Source: Pleomorphochaeta sp963678575
GTDB taxonomy: Bacteria > Spirochaetota > Spirochaetia > Sphaerochaetales > Sphaerochaetaceae
DNA: 64,000 nucleotides
Direction of reading: 5' to 3'
Assembly: GCA_963678575.2 (NCBI GenBank)
Contig: CAXXHV010000001.1
Location: forward strand, 186,001 to 250,000
Part shown: positions 1 to 7,467 of the stretch, piece by piece
Numbering within the stretch: position 1 is the stretch's first letter
Layout of the letters: every line of letters begins with the position of its first letter
Position numbers and translations under genes: made by a program
Notes under the pieces: generated by a model
What the model was told of the DNA's origin: nothing
Database searches by the model: none
The model's input: the letters and a program-made list of their open reading frames with translations, nothing else

Positions 1-1
1 T

Positions 2-310
2 CATACTCCATTATTAAAAACTGCAGAGATTCAGTTTAAAGAATATCTTGATAAAATAAAATTCAATGAGCCAAAATCATTTATATATAGCAATGTTACC
101 GGGCTAATTGAAAAAGATATAAAACCTTATATTTCAAAACAAATAACAAATAAAGTTCAATGGTTACCCATTATGAAAGATATAAAAAAGAATTTTGAAA
201 ATAGAAGAATTATTGAAGTAGGTGTTTCAAATACTTTAACAAATTTCTTTAAAACTGAAGATATGATTTGTGAGCCTTGTGGCACTTTAGAACAAATTAA
301 AGGATTATAA
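2..310 (+). CDS. fabD: Malonyl-CoA:ACP transacylase, C-terminal part (cut by window start)
   Basis: This is the 3' end of FabD, which moves malonyl from CoA to acyl carrier protein to feed fatty-acid elongation in the cytoplasm. The open frame enters from before the window and ends at TAA 308-310, giving 102 residues. It begins with HTPLL, which matches the segment around the active-site histidine in FabD (usually HSPLM). It continues with YSNVTG and IEVGVSNTLTNF, which match the conserved VSNVTG and EVGPGKVL(T) blocks of the family. The stop lies 2 bases before fabG, so the two are one operon. The catalytic serine half lies outside the window. Confidence 0.9.
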   Translation, partial: HTPLLKTAEIQFKEYLDKIKFNEPKSFIYSNVTGLIEKDIKPYISKQITNKVQWLPIMKDIKKNFENRRIIEVGVSNTLTNFFKTEDMICEPCGTLEQIKGL

Positions 311-312
311 TT

Positions 313-1023
313 ATGGAATTAAAAAAAGCAATAATAACTGGTGGGTCTCGAGGAATTGGTTTAGCAATTATCAAGAGACTGTTAAAAGAAAATTATGAAA
401 TTTGGTATATAAGTCGAAGTCAAATTAAAGAAGATCTAAAAGGGGCTTTGCATTATGTTAATTGTGATATTTCTGATCATGTTAAACTAGAAGAATCTTT
501 GAAAGAAATAGTAAAACAAGCAAATACAATAGATTTATTGGTAAATAATGCAGGTATTACAAAAGATAATTTAATAATGAGAATGCAAATGGAAGCTTGG
601 AATGATGTCATAAATATTAACTTAACTTCTGCTTTTATTACTTGTAAAGTGCTATCTAGAACATTTTTAAAACAAAAGAAAGGTTCAATTATTAATATAT
701 CTTCCGTTGTTGGTGTTTCTGGAAATGCTGGGCAATCAAACTATAGTGCATCAAAAGCAGGGCTAATAGGTCTAACAAAGACTTTAGCAAAAGAATTTGC
801 CTCTAGATCTGTTAGAGTAAATTGTGTTGCTCCTGGTTTTATAGAAACTAGCATGAGTGATAAATTAAGTGAAGAGCAAAAGGCGCTCATTGTTGAAAAT
901 ATTCCTTTAAGTAGAATGGGAAATGTTGATGATATTGCTAATGTTGTTGCCTTTTTAGCTTCTTCAGAGGCAAGTTATATTACTGGTCAAGTTTTATGTG
1001 TTGACGGTGGAATGGTTATATAA
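313..1023 (+). CDS. fabG: 3-oxoacyl-[ACP] reductase FabG
   Basis: An SDR-family enzyme of 236 residues that reduces 3-oxoacyl-ACP with NADPH in the elongation cycle. The N-terminal nucleotide motif TGGSRGIG is at residues 9-16 and NNAG at 78-81. The catalytic residues are Asn103, Ser131, Tyr144 and Lys148, with the Ser-Tyr-Lys spacing of E. coli FabG. The C-terminus ends in the usual VDGGM motif. The ATG follows an AAAGGA ribosome site that overlaps the end of fabD. It sits between fabD and fabF, which supports the fatty-acid role over a general SDR. Nothing unusual is seen. Confidence 0.95.
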   Translation: MELKKAIITGGSRGIGLAIIKRLLKENYEIWYISRSQIKEDLKGALHYVNCDISDHVKLEESLKEIVKQANTIDLLVNNAGITKDNLIMRMQMEAWNDVININLTSAFITCKVLSRTFLKQKKGSIINISSVVGVSGNAGQSNYSASKAGLIGLTKTLAKEFASRSVRVNCVAPGFIETSMSDKLSEEQKALIVENIPLSRMGNVDDIANVVAFLASSEASYITGQVLCVDGGMVI

Positions 1024-1038
1024 TAAAGGAGAAAAATA

Positions 1039-2274
1039 ATGAATAAAGTAGTAATTACCGGAATGGGATGTATATCTCCTTTAGCAGATAATGTTGAAGA
1101 TTTTTATAAATCAATAAGAGCTGGAGAATGTGGAATATCAGATATTACGCTTTTTGATGTAACTGATTATCCTGTCAAAATTGCCGGAGAAGTAAAGAAT
1201 TTTGAAGTAACTAAAAGAGTAGATAAAAAGAGAGCTAGATCAATGGCAAGATTTTCACAATTTGCAGCTTATGCTGCTCAAGAAGCTATTGAAATGGCCA
1301 ATTTAAAAGTTGAAGATGATAATAATGTCGGAGTCTATATTGGAAATGGAATAGGTGGTTTTGAAATTGCAGAAGAAAATTTTGCAAAACTTTTTGAACG
1401 TGGGCCTAGAGCTATTTCTCCTTTAACTATTCCTTTGTTAATTGGAAATGAAGCAGCAGGAAATATATCCTTAATTCATAATTTAAAAGGACCTTGTCAT
1501 ACTATTCAAACTGCTTGTGCTTCTGCAACAGATGCAATTGGAACGGCTTTTTTAGCAATTCGTAGTGGTTTAATTGATGTAGCAATTACAGGTGGTTGTG
1601 AAGCTGCAATAACAAAGTTATCACTTGCAGGGTTTTCTCGATTGCATGCTTTAAGTGCATCACATAATGATGAACCACAAAAAGCAAGTTGTCCTTTTGA
1701 TAAAAACAGAGATGGTTTTACAATGGGAGAAGGTGCTGGAATATTAGTTATTGAAAGTGAAGAAAGTGCTAAGAAAAGAAATGCAAATATTTTAGGTGAA
1801 ATACTAGGGTATGGTGCTTCTTGTGATGCTTTCCATATTACTGCTCCAAATCCTGAAGGAATTGGAGCCGCTAAAGCAATGCAAAGAGCCATAGAGATGA
1901 GTGGGTTAAGGATAGAAGATATTGATTATATTAATGCTCATGGAACAAGTACTTTAGCTAATGATGTAATGGAAACAAATGCAATTAAGAAAGTGTTTAA
2001 AGAATATGCTAAAGATATTAAAATATCTTCAACAAAATCTATGACTAGCCACTTAGTTGGGGCTGCAGGTGCAATTGAAGCTATTGTTTGTGTTAAGTCA
2101 ATTGAAGAAGGTTATTATCCAGCAACTATAAATTATAATACACCAGATGAAGAATGTGATTTAAATTATATTCCTAATGTTGGTATTGAAGCAAATATGG
2201 ATTATGCATTAAGTGAATCATTAGGATTTGGTGGTCATAATGGTGTATTAATTTTTGGGAAATATAAGGGGTAA
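1039..2274 (+). CDS. fabF: 3-oxoacyl-[ACP] synthase II FabF
   Basis: The condensing enzyme that extends acyl-ACP with malonyl-ACP, 411 residues, the usual KAS II length. The active-site Cys160 is in QTACASATDAIG; the two active-site histidines are His301 (NAHGTST) and His338 (SHLVGAAG), with Lys334 just before the latter. This Cys-His-His set identifies KAS I/II rather than FabH. A good AAAGGAG site precedes the ATG. It lies 15 bases after fabG and 3 bases before fabZ, so it is co-transcribed. No fabH or acpP is seen in the window. Confidence 0.95.
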   Translation: MNKVVITGMGCISPLADNVEDFYKSIRAGECGISDITLFDVTDYPVKIAGEVKNFEVTKRVDKKRARSMARFSQFAAYAAQEAIEMANLKVEDDNNVGVYIGNGIGGFEIAEENFAKLFERGPRAISPLTIPLLIGNEAAGNISLIHNLKGPCHTIQTACASATDAIGTAFLAIRSGLIDVAITGGCEAAITKLSLAGFSRLHALSASHNDEPQKASCPFDKNRDGFTMGEGAGILVIESEESAKKRNANILGEILGYGASCDAFHITAPNPEGIGAAKAMQRAIEMSGLRIEDIDYINAHGTSTLANDVMETNAIKKVFKEYAKDIKISSTKSMTSHLVGAAGAIEAIVCVKSIEEGYYPATINYNTPDEECDLNYIPNVGIEANMDYALSESLGFGGHNGVLIFGKYKG

Positions 2275-2277
2275 TTA

Positions 2278-2694
2278 ATGGAAATTACAGATATACTATT
2301 ACATAGAGAACCTTTTCTTTTTGTAGATGAAATACTAGAAGCTAATGAAAAAAAAATAATTGGAAGTTATACTTATAAAGAGGATGAATATTTTTTTAAA
2401 GGGCATTTTCCAAATCATCCAGTGGTTCCTGGTGTTTTACAAATTGAGTTAATGGCACAAGTAGGTGGTGCTGGTTTGGCTTATGCTAAGATATTAGAAC
2501 CAGGTCAATTATTTGTTTTAGGTTCAGTTGAAAAAGCAAAATTTAGAAAAGAAGTTAAACCTAATGACAAATGTATTGTAGAAGTAGAAAATTTAAGAGT
2601 ATCTAAAATTGGAATAAAGCAACAAGGTGTTGTAAAGATAAATGGAGAGATTGTCTCTCAAGCAACATGGCTTTGCATCTTAGTTAAGGAATAA
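2278..2694 (+). CDS. fabZ: 3-hydroxyacyl-[ACP] dehydratase FabZ
   Basis: A hot-dog fold dehydratase of 138 residues that converts 3-hydroxyacyl-ACP to trans-2-enoyl-ACP. The catalytic His43 lies in the conserved GHFPNHPVVPG block, and Glu57 follows with the 14-residue spacing of E. coli FabZ (His54/Glu68). The ATG comes 3 bases after the fabF stop, with a GGGG-type site (aaggggtaatt) inside the end of fabF, which suggests translational coupling. Its product is the substrate of the enoyl reductase encoded next. Confidence 0.94.
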   Translation: MEITDILLHREPFLFVDEILEANEKKIIGSYTYKEDEYFFKGHFPNHPVVPGVLQIELMAQVGGAGLAYAKILEPGQLFVLGSVEKAKFRKEVKPNDKCIVEVENLRVSKIGIKQQGVVKINGEIVSQATWLCILVKE

Positions 2695-2700
2695 TAAAAA

Positions 2701-3897
2701 ATGAGAGTTCAAGAAAAAATAATCAAGAATGTCTGTTTGACTTCACATCCAAAAGGATGCAGAGAATATGTTGAAAATGAAATAGCTTTTGTAAATAAAG
2801 CTATGAAAGGTGAAATGGGTGAATTATATCAACCAATTACTGAAAAAGGAAAAAATGTTCTAATTCTTGGGTGTTCAACTGGTTATGGTTTGTCTTCTAG
2901 AATTGTAACTACTTTTGCAATGAAAAGTAATACAATTGGTGTTTCTTATGAAAGAGCTCCTAGTGAAAAAAAATGTGCATCTCCTGGTTGGTATAATAAT
3001 AAGGTTTTTGATGAATTAGCGAATGCAGAAAACTTATATTCAAAAACAGTTAATGGTGATGCTTTTTCTTTTGAAGTAAAAAATGAAGTTGTTGATATAA
3101 TAAAGAAAGATTTAAAAAAGATAGATTTAGTAATTTATAGTGTAGCGTCTCCTTTAAGAATTGATCCTAATACTAAAGAAGTTTATAAGTCTGTTTTAAA
3201 AACTATTGGTGATGAATATACTAATTTTAATGTTGATTTGAAAACAGAAATAGTTAACAAGGTTACATTAGGACCTGCAACAGAAGACCAAATTAGAGAT
3301 ACTATAAAAGTAATGGGTAGTGAAGATTGGAAATTATGGATATCCACATTAATTGAGAATGATTGTTTATCGCAAAACTGTAAAACGATAGCTTATTCTT
3401 ACATTGGACCAAAGATTACTTATCCTATTTACAGAGAAGGAACCATCGGAAAAGCAAAAGAAGATTTGGAAAATGGGGTTTCAGATATTGATAAATTGTT
3501 ATCAAAAATAAATGGTAAAGCATATGTTTCAGTAAATAAAGCATTAGTTACTAGAGCAAGTGCAGTAATACCAATAGTTCCTTTATATATTGCTTTATTA
3601 TATAAAGTTATGAAAGATAAAAATGTTCATGAAAATTGTATTGAACAAATTTATAGACTTTTCAGTGACAAATTACCTAATTTATCAGTTGATGAAAAAG
3701 GTAGAATACGTCTTGATGATTTTGAAATGAGAGATGATATTCAAAATGAAATTGAAAAGCTTTGGAAGACTCTTAATGAAGATGAAAAATTAGTTATAGG
3801 AGATTTAGAATCTTTTAAAAGTGATTATTCAAAACTTCATGGCTTTGGCTACAAAAATATCGATTACTCAGAAGATGTAGATCTAGAAAGACCTTAA
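2701..3897 (+). CDS. fabV: Trans-2-enoyl-ACP/CoA reductase, FabV type
   Basis: The NADH-dependent enoyl reductase of the FabV/TER family, 398 residues (family about 400), performing the last reduction of the elongation cycle. The nucleotide-binding loop is GCSTGYGLSSR at residues 57-67. The family-defining Tyr-X8-Lys active site is Tyr244 to Lys253 in YREGTIGKAK. SYIGP (233-237) and SVNKALVTRASAVIP are near-identical to blocks I recall from Treponema denticola TER. It closes the fab operon and is followed by a strong terminator. Being in a fab operon, it is more likely the FabI-replacing ACP enzyme than a butyrate-pathway crotonyl-CoA reductase. FabV enzymes are known to be poorly sensitive to triclosan. 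Confidence 0.93.
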   Translation: MRVQEKIIKNVCLTSHPKGCREYVENEIAFVNKAMKGEMGELYQPITEKGKNVLILGCSTGYGLSSRIVTTFAMKSNTIGVSYERAPSEKKCASPGWYNNKVFDELANAENLYSKTVNGDAFSFEVKNEVVDIIKKDLKKIDLVIYSVASPLRIDPNTKEVYKSVLKTIGDEYTNFNVDLKTEIVNKVTLGPATEDQIRDTIKVMGSEDWKLWISTLIENDCLSQNCKTIAYSYIGPKITYPIYREGTIGKAKEDLENGVSDIDKLLSKINGKAYVSVNKALVTRASAVIPIVPLYIALLYKVMKDKNVHENCIEQIYRLFSDKLPNLSVDEKGRIRLDDFEMRDDIQNEIEKLWKTLNEDEKLVIGDLESFKSDYSKLHGFGYKNIDYSEDVDLERP

Positions 3898-3953
3898 AAT
3901 TATATTGAGGTGTGTTGACGCAAACACTTTTTAGATAGATTTTATATGAGTAC

Positions 3954-3991
3954 ATAGGAGTAGTGAATTATCACTATTCCTATTGTTTTTT
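3954..3991 (+). terminator. Rho-independent terminator of the fab operon
   Basis: A 13-bp stem (left arm 3954-3966, right arm 3971-3983, one G-U pair) with the four-base loop atta is followed by TGTTTTTT. It lies 57 bases after the fabV stop. A weaker 5-bp hairpin with a short T run precedes it at about 3912-3931. Confidence 0.85.
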
Positions 3992-4085
3992 CCGTTAGTA
4001 AACATCAAAAAATAATATTTGTTGAAAATTCGATAATTCAGTATTATAATTTACAAGAAACATAAGTATAATTTGGGAAAAATTA

Positions 4086-5360
4086 GTGGATAAAAAATTA
4101 AAAAATTTAGTAGATATAGCTGTAAATGAATTTAATTATATTTTAGATGTAAATTTAACTAATAAAATAATTGAACAAGTAGCTTCACATATTCCGCAAA
4201 TTTCGGAAGAAATTACTTATGAAACTTATATGACTACATTTGGTAGTAATGTTCCCTTTATTGATAAAGAAAAAGCTTTTTCTTTTATTAAATATATAAT
4301 AAATACAAAAGTAAACAAAGACTATGAAACACAAGTCGTTGAATTGCGTTTTGAAAATTATTTAAATAAAACAAAATTTGATTGGTCTTCAATAAAATGT
4401 ATTTTTGAAGAACTGAATAATGAATTACATGCTTATATTATTTCTAAAGATATAACAGTCGAGAAAGAAAACGAAATTAAGGTAATTAGAAATTCACAAA
4501 GAGATCCTCTTTCTGGGTTGATAAATAGATTTGGTTACAATTTATTAGCAAGTCAAGCGTTATTAGAAGCTTCTTACAATAATAGAATATTAGCATTCTT
4601 TTTTTTAGATATAGATGATTTTAAAAAAGTAAATGACAATTATGGACACTTAGAAGGAGATAGAATCCTTTTACAAGTTTCAAATGTGTTAATCAATACA
4701 TTTAAAGAGTCTGATATTATTTGTCGTTATGGCGGTGATGAATTTATTGCTTTATTACCAAATCCAAAAAATATTGAAGAAATTAGAAAAAGAGCAGATC
4801 TCATTTGTAAGGAAATAGCAAATATAAAGCTTCCAACAAATGATGTTCATATTTCTTGTTCAGTTGGAGTTTCTATATATCCTATAAATTCAGTTGATAT
4901 GGTTGAATTAGTAAATTTAGCAGATATTGCTTTATATTATGCTAAAAGAATAGGAAAAAATTGTTATTGCATTTATGATGAAAACAATAAAGATATGAAG
5001 ATCTCTAATAGCTCAATAAAAGAACAATCAAAACTTCTAACACAAAATAAATTCTTTGAATTGGTATTAAATGAAGTTCCTAAAGGAGTATTAATTACAG
5101 ATGCAGCTTCATATGAAATAATATATGCCAATGAAGAATTTAAAAAACTTATAAATATTCCCCTAAATACAAAAATTATTGGCAGAAAATGTTTTGAAGT
5201 TTTATATAATTTTTCTGGACCCTGTCATAATTGTTGCTTTAAGGGACAACAGCTTGATTTTGAAGAGATAAATTGTAGAGGAAAAACTTTAGTTAATAAA
5301 ACAAGAATGATAGAGTGGGAAGACAAAACGGCTTATATAAATTTTTTCCAAGAATTATAA
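4086..5360 (+). CDS. Diguanylate cyclase (GGDEF) between two sensor-like domains
   Basis: A soluble 424-residue protein with no membrane segment, predicted to make cyclic di-GMP. Residues 1-130 look like a PAS-type sensor ending in the PAC-like SKDITVEKENE, then a short helix, then a GGDEF domain at about 138-300. RYGGDEF (GGDEF 216-220) is intact, and DIDDFKKVNDNYGH carries the metal site. The inhibitory RxxD position reads KESD, so product inhibition at the I-site may be weak. After it, residues 325-424 resemble a second PAS domain with a cysteine cluster, GPCHNCC, which might bind metal or sense redox. The start is GTG with a weak GGGA site. It stands alone after the fab terminator; its input is unknown. 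Confidence 0.85.
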   Translation: MDKKLKNLVDIAVNEFNYILDVNLTNKIIEQVASHIPQISEEITYETYMTTFGSNVPFIDKEKAFSFIKYIINTKVNKDYETQVVELRFENYLNKTKFDWSSIKCIFEELNNELHAYIISKDITVEKENEIKVIRNSQRDPLSGLINRFGYNLLASQALLEASYNNRILAFFFLDIDDFKKVNDNYGHLEGDRILLQVSNVLINTFKESDIICRYGGDEFIALLPNPKNIEEIRKRADLICKEIANIKLPTNDVHISCSVGVSIYPINSVDMVELVNLADIALYYAKRIGKNCYCIYDENNKDMKISNSSIKEQSKLLTQNKFFELVLNEVPKGVLITDAASYEIIYANEEFKKLINIPLNTKIIGRKCFEVLYNFSGPCHNCCFKGQQLDFEEINCRGKTLVNKTRMIEWEDKTAYINFFQEL

Positions 5361-5470
5361 ATTAGTAATTTATAAATATAATTTTGAAATGAAAATTTCT
5401 ATGTTTTATATATAATAAAATAAGAAGTATAGAATAATTATCACTTAATAAAATAGAAAAGGTGGAAAGT

Positions 5471-7309
5471 ATGGAGTTGAAACAAGAAGTTAGCTTCTTG
5501 GGGGTATTTTCTTTAGCTACAGGATCTATGATAAGTTCAGGTATTTTTATATTACCGGCGCTTGCTTTTTCATATGGGGGGCCATCTTCTTCAATTGCTT
5601 ATTTATTAGCAGGTATATTAGCTTTGATTGGAGTTCAATCAATTATAGAACTATCTACTGCAATGCCAAAGGCAGGAGGTGATTATTTTTTCATTAATCG
5701 CTCTTTAGGTCCATTAATAGGGACTGTTTCAGGCTTGTTGGGATGGTTAGCTATTTCTTTAAAAAGTGCTTTTGCTGTTTATGGTATTTCTGAAGTAATT
5801 TTTATGTTTACGGGGTTCCCGGTTTTAATAAGTAGTGCATTAATAATACTATTTTTTATCCTTTTAAATATTATTGGAGTCAAAGAAGCAACAAGATTAC
5901 AAATTGTTTTAGTTTTCTTTTTACTATTATTGATGATATTCTTTATTATAGTTGGGGTTCCAAAAATACAAATATCACATTTTAAACCTTTTGCCCCTAA
6001 TGGTTATAATAAAATATTATATACGGCTGGTTTTGTTTTTGTATCTTTTGGGGGACTGTTAAAAGTTGCTAATATTGCAGAAGAAGTAAAGAATCCTAAA
6101 AAGAATCTTCCGTTAGGAATGATAGCCTCAGTTGTTGTTGTAACTATATTATATGCCTTTGCTGTTGTAATCACGACTGGTGTTTTATCAAGTGATGAAT
6201 TTATTAATTCTTTAGCTCCCATAGCTGATGCTGCTAGAAAAAGTGTTGGAACTCCTGGTTATATTGCAATCACTATTGCGGCATCATTGGCTTTTATTAC
6301 AACCGCTAATGCGGGGTTATTAGCTGCAAGTAGATATCCTCTATCTCTTTCAAGAGATGGTTTATTACCTAAGTTTTTTAGTAAATCAAATAAAAAAAGC
6401 GATGTTCCAATTGTTTCAATTTTAATTACAGGGTTAATTATTTTTTCTTCTTTATTAATTAGTTTGAATAGTTTAGTAAAAGCTGCTTCAACGGTTATTC
6501 TAACAAGTTATGTTTTAACAAATATATCAGTAATAGTTCTTAGAGAAAGCCATTTGGCAAATTATAAACCAAGTTATAAAAGTCCTTTTTATCCTTATGT
6601 TCAGTTAGTATCTATTATTGTTTTTACTTATTTTATTATTGATTTAGGAGCAAATTCTACAGGGCTTTCCTTACTATTTTTATTTGGATGTTTTTTAGTT
6701 TATTTGTTTTATGGAAGAAAACATTTTTCAGGAGATTATGCAATTCTTCATGTTATTAAGAGAATGATGGATGAAAGGATAACCAAAGATTTTCTTGAAG
6801 ACGAGTTAAGAGAGATTGTAATAAATAGAGATAATATTGAACAAGATGATTTTGATCAATTAGTAAAACAAGCTGCTGTTTTTGACATAGACTATAGTAT
6901 AAATTTTGATTCGTTGCTGTCAATTACAATTGAAGAAATAGCAAAGCAAATTAATTTAGATGAAGCCGAAATATATAAGAGATTTTATGATAGACAAACA
7001 GAGCTTAATACTGCTTTAACTCCATTTATTGCTGTACCACATATTGTTACAGATGATAATTCAGAAATGTTTTTGGTATTAGTTCGTTGTAAGGATGGAA
7101 TAAAATTTAGTGAAGAAGAAGATAGTGTAAAAGCTGCATTTTTATTTGGTGGACCATATAATATGAGAACTTTTCATCTTAAAATTTTATCTTCAATTGC
7201 TGAAATAGCAAGTGAAGAAGATTTTCCAAAAATGTGGTTAGAAGCAAAGAATGAGGAAGAGTTGAAAAATTTATTTATTATGAATTCTAGAAAGCGTGAA
7301 TCACGTTAG
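5471..7309 (+). CDS. APC-family amino-acid permease fused to a PTS EIIA-like domain (copy 1)
   Basis: A 612-residue membrane protein. Residues 1 to about 425 form an APC-superfamily permease with about 12 hydrophobic segments and the helix-1 glycine-rich SGIFILPALAF. The tail, from about residue 450, ends in a fructose/mannitol-type EIIA-like domain: FIAVPHIV holds His524 at the position phosphorylated in EIIA proteins, and PYNMRTFHLKILSSIAEI matches the EIIA helix. I infer that transport is controlled through phosphorylation or binding at this tail, but that is not shown here. The ATG at 5471 follows AGGTGG; an in-frame GTG at 5462 lies inside that site. A near-copy follows immediately. The substrate is unknown; glnN downstream hints at amino-acid or nitrogen metabolism. 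Confidence 0.85.
   Translation: MELKQEVSFLGVFSLATGSMISSGIFILPALAFSYGGPSSSIAYLLAGILALIGVQSIIELSTAMPKAGGDYFFINRSLGPLIGTVSGLLGWLAISLKSAFAVYGISEVIFMFTGFPVLISSALIILFFILLNIIGVKEATRLQIVLVFFLLLLMIFFIIVGVPKIQISHFKPFAPNGYNKILYTAGFVFVSFGGLLKVANIAEEVKNPKKNLPLGMIASVVVVTILYAFAVVITTGVLSSDEFINSLAPIADAARKSVGTPGYIAITIAASLAFITTANAGLLAASRYPLSLSRDGLLPKFFSKSNKKSDVPIVSILITGLIIFSSLLISLNSLVKAASTVILTSYVLTNISVIVLRESHLANYKPSYKSPFYPYVQLVSIIVFTYFIIDLGANSTGLSLLFLFGCFLVYLFYGRKHFSGDYAILHVIKRMMDERITKDFLEDELREIVINRDNIEQDDFDQLVKQAAVFDIDYSINFDSLLSITIEEIAKQINLDEAEIYKRFYDRQTELNTALTPFIAVPHIVTDDNSEMFLVLVRCKDGIKFSEEEDSVKAAFLFGGPYNMRTFHLKILSSIAEIASEEDFPKMWLEAKNEEELKNLFIMNSRKRESR
7001..7224 (+). repeat. 224-bp exact direct repeat, unit 1 (EIIA domain of permease copy 1)
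   Basis: This stretch is identical base for base to 8998-9221 in the neighbouring permease gene, while flanking parts of the two genes differ at many silent positions. It encodes the EIIA-like domain including His524. A recent gene-conversion tract is the simplest reading. Confidence 0.9.
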
Positions 7310-7467
7310 AAATATTATATTAATATTACTTTAAAGTTTATCAAAATATAAAGATATAAATTTAAAAAAAAGAGATTTTTCTTTTTCCTTTTTGTTAATT
7401 TATATTATAATAATAACAAATATTGATAGAATAATTTTCATTTCTTTATAAGATTAAGGTGGAAAAT

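Noticed and set aside
1506..1892. 128-codon open frame on the minus strand inside fabF
   Set aside because: It is the complement of a highly conserved FabF region in another frame, with no ribosome site and no recognisable domain.
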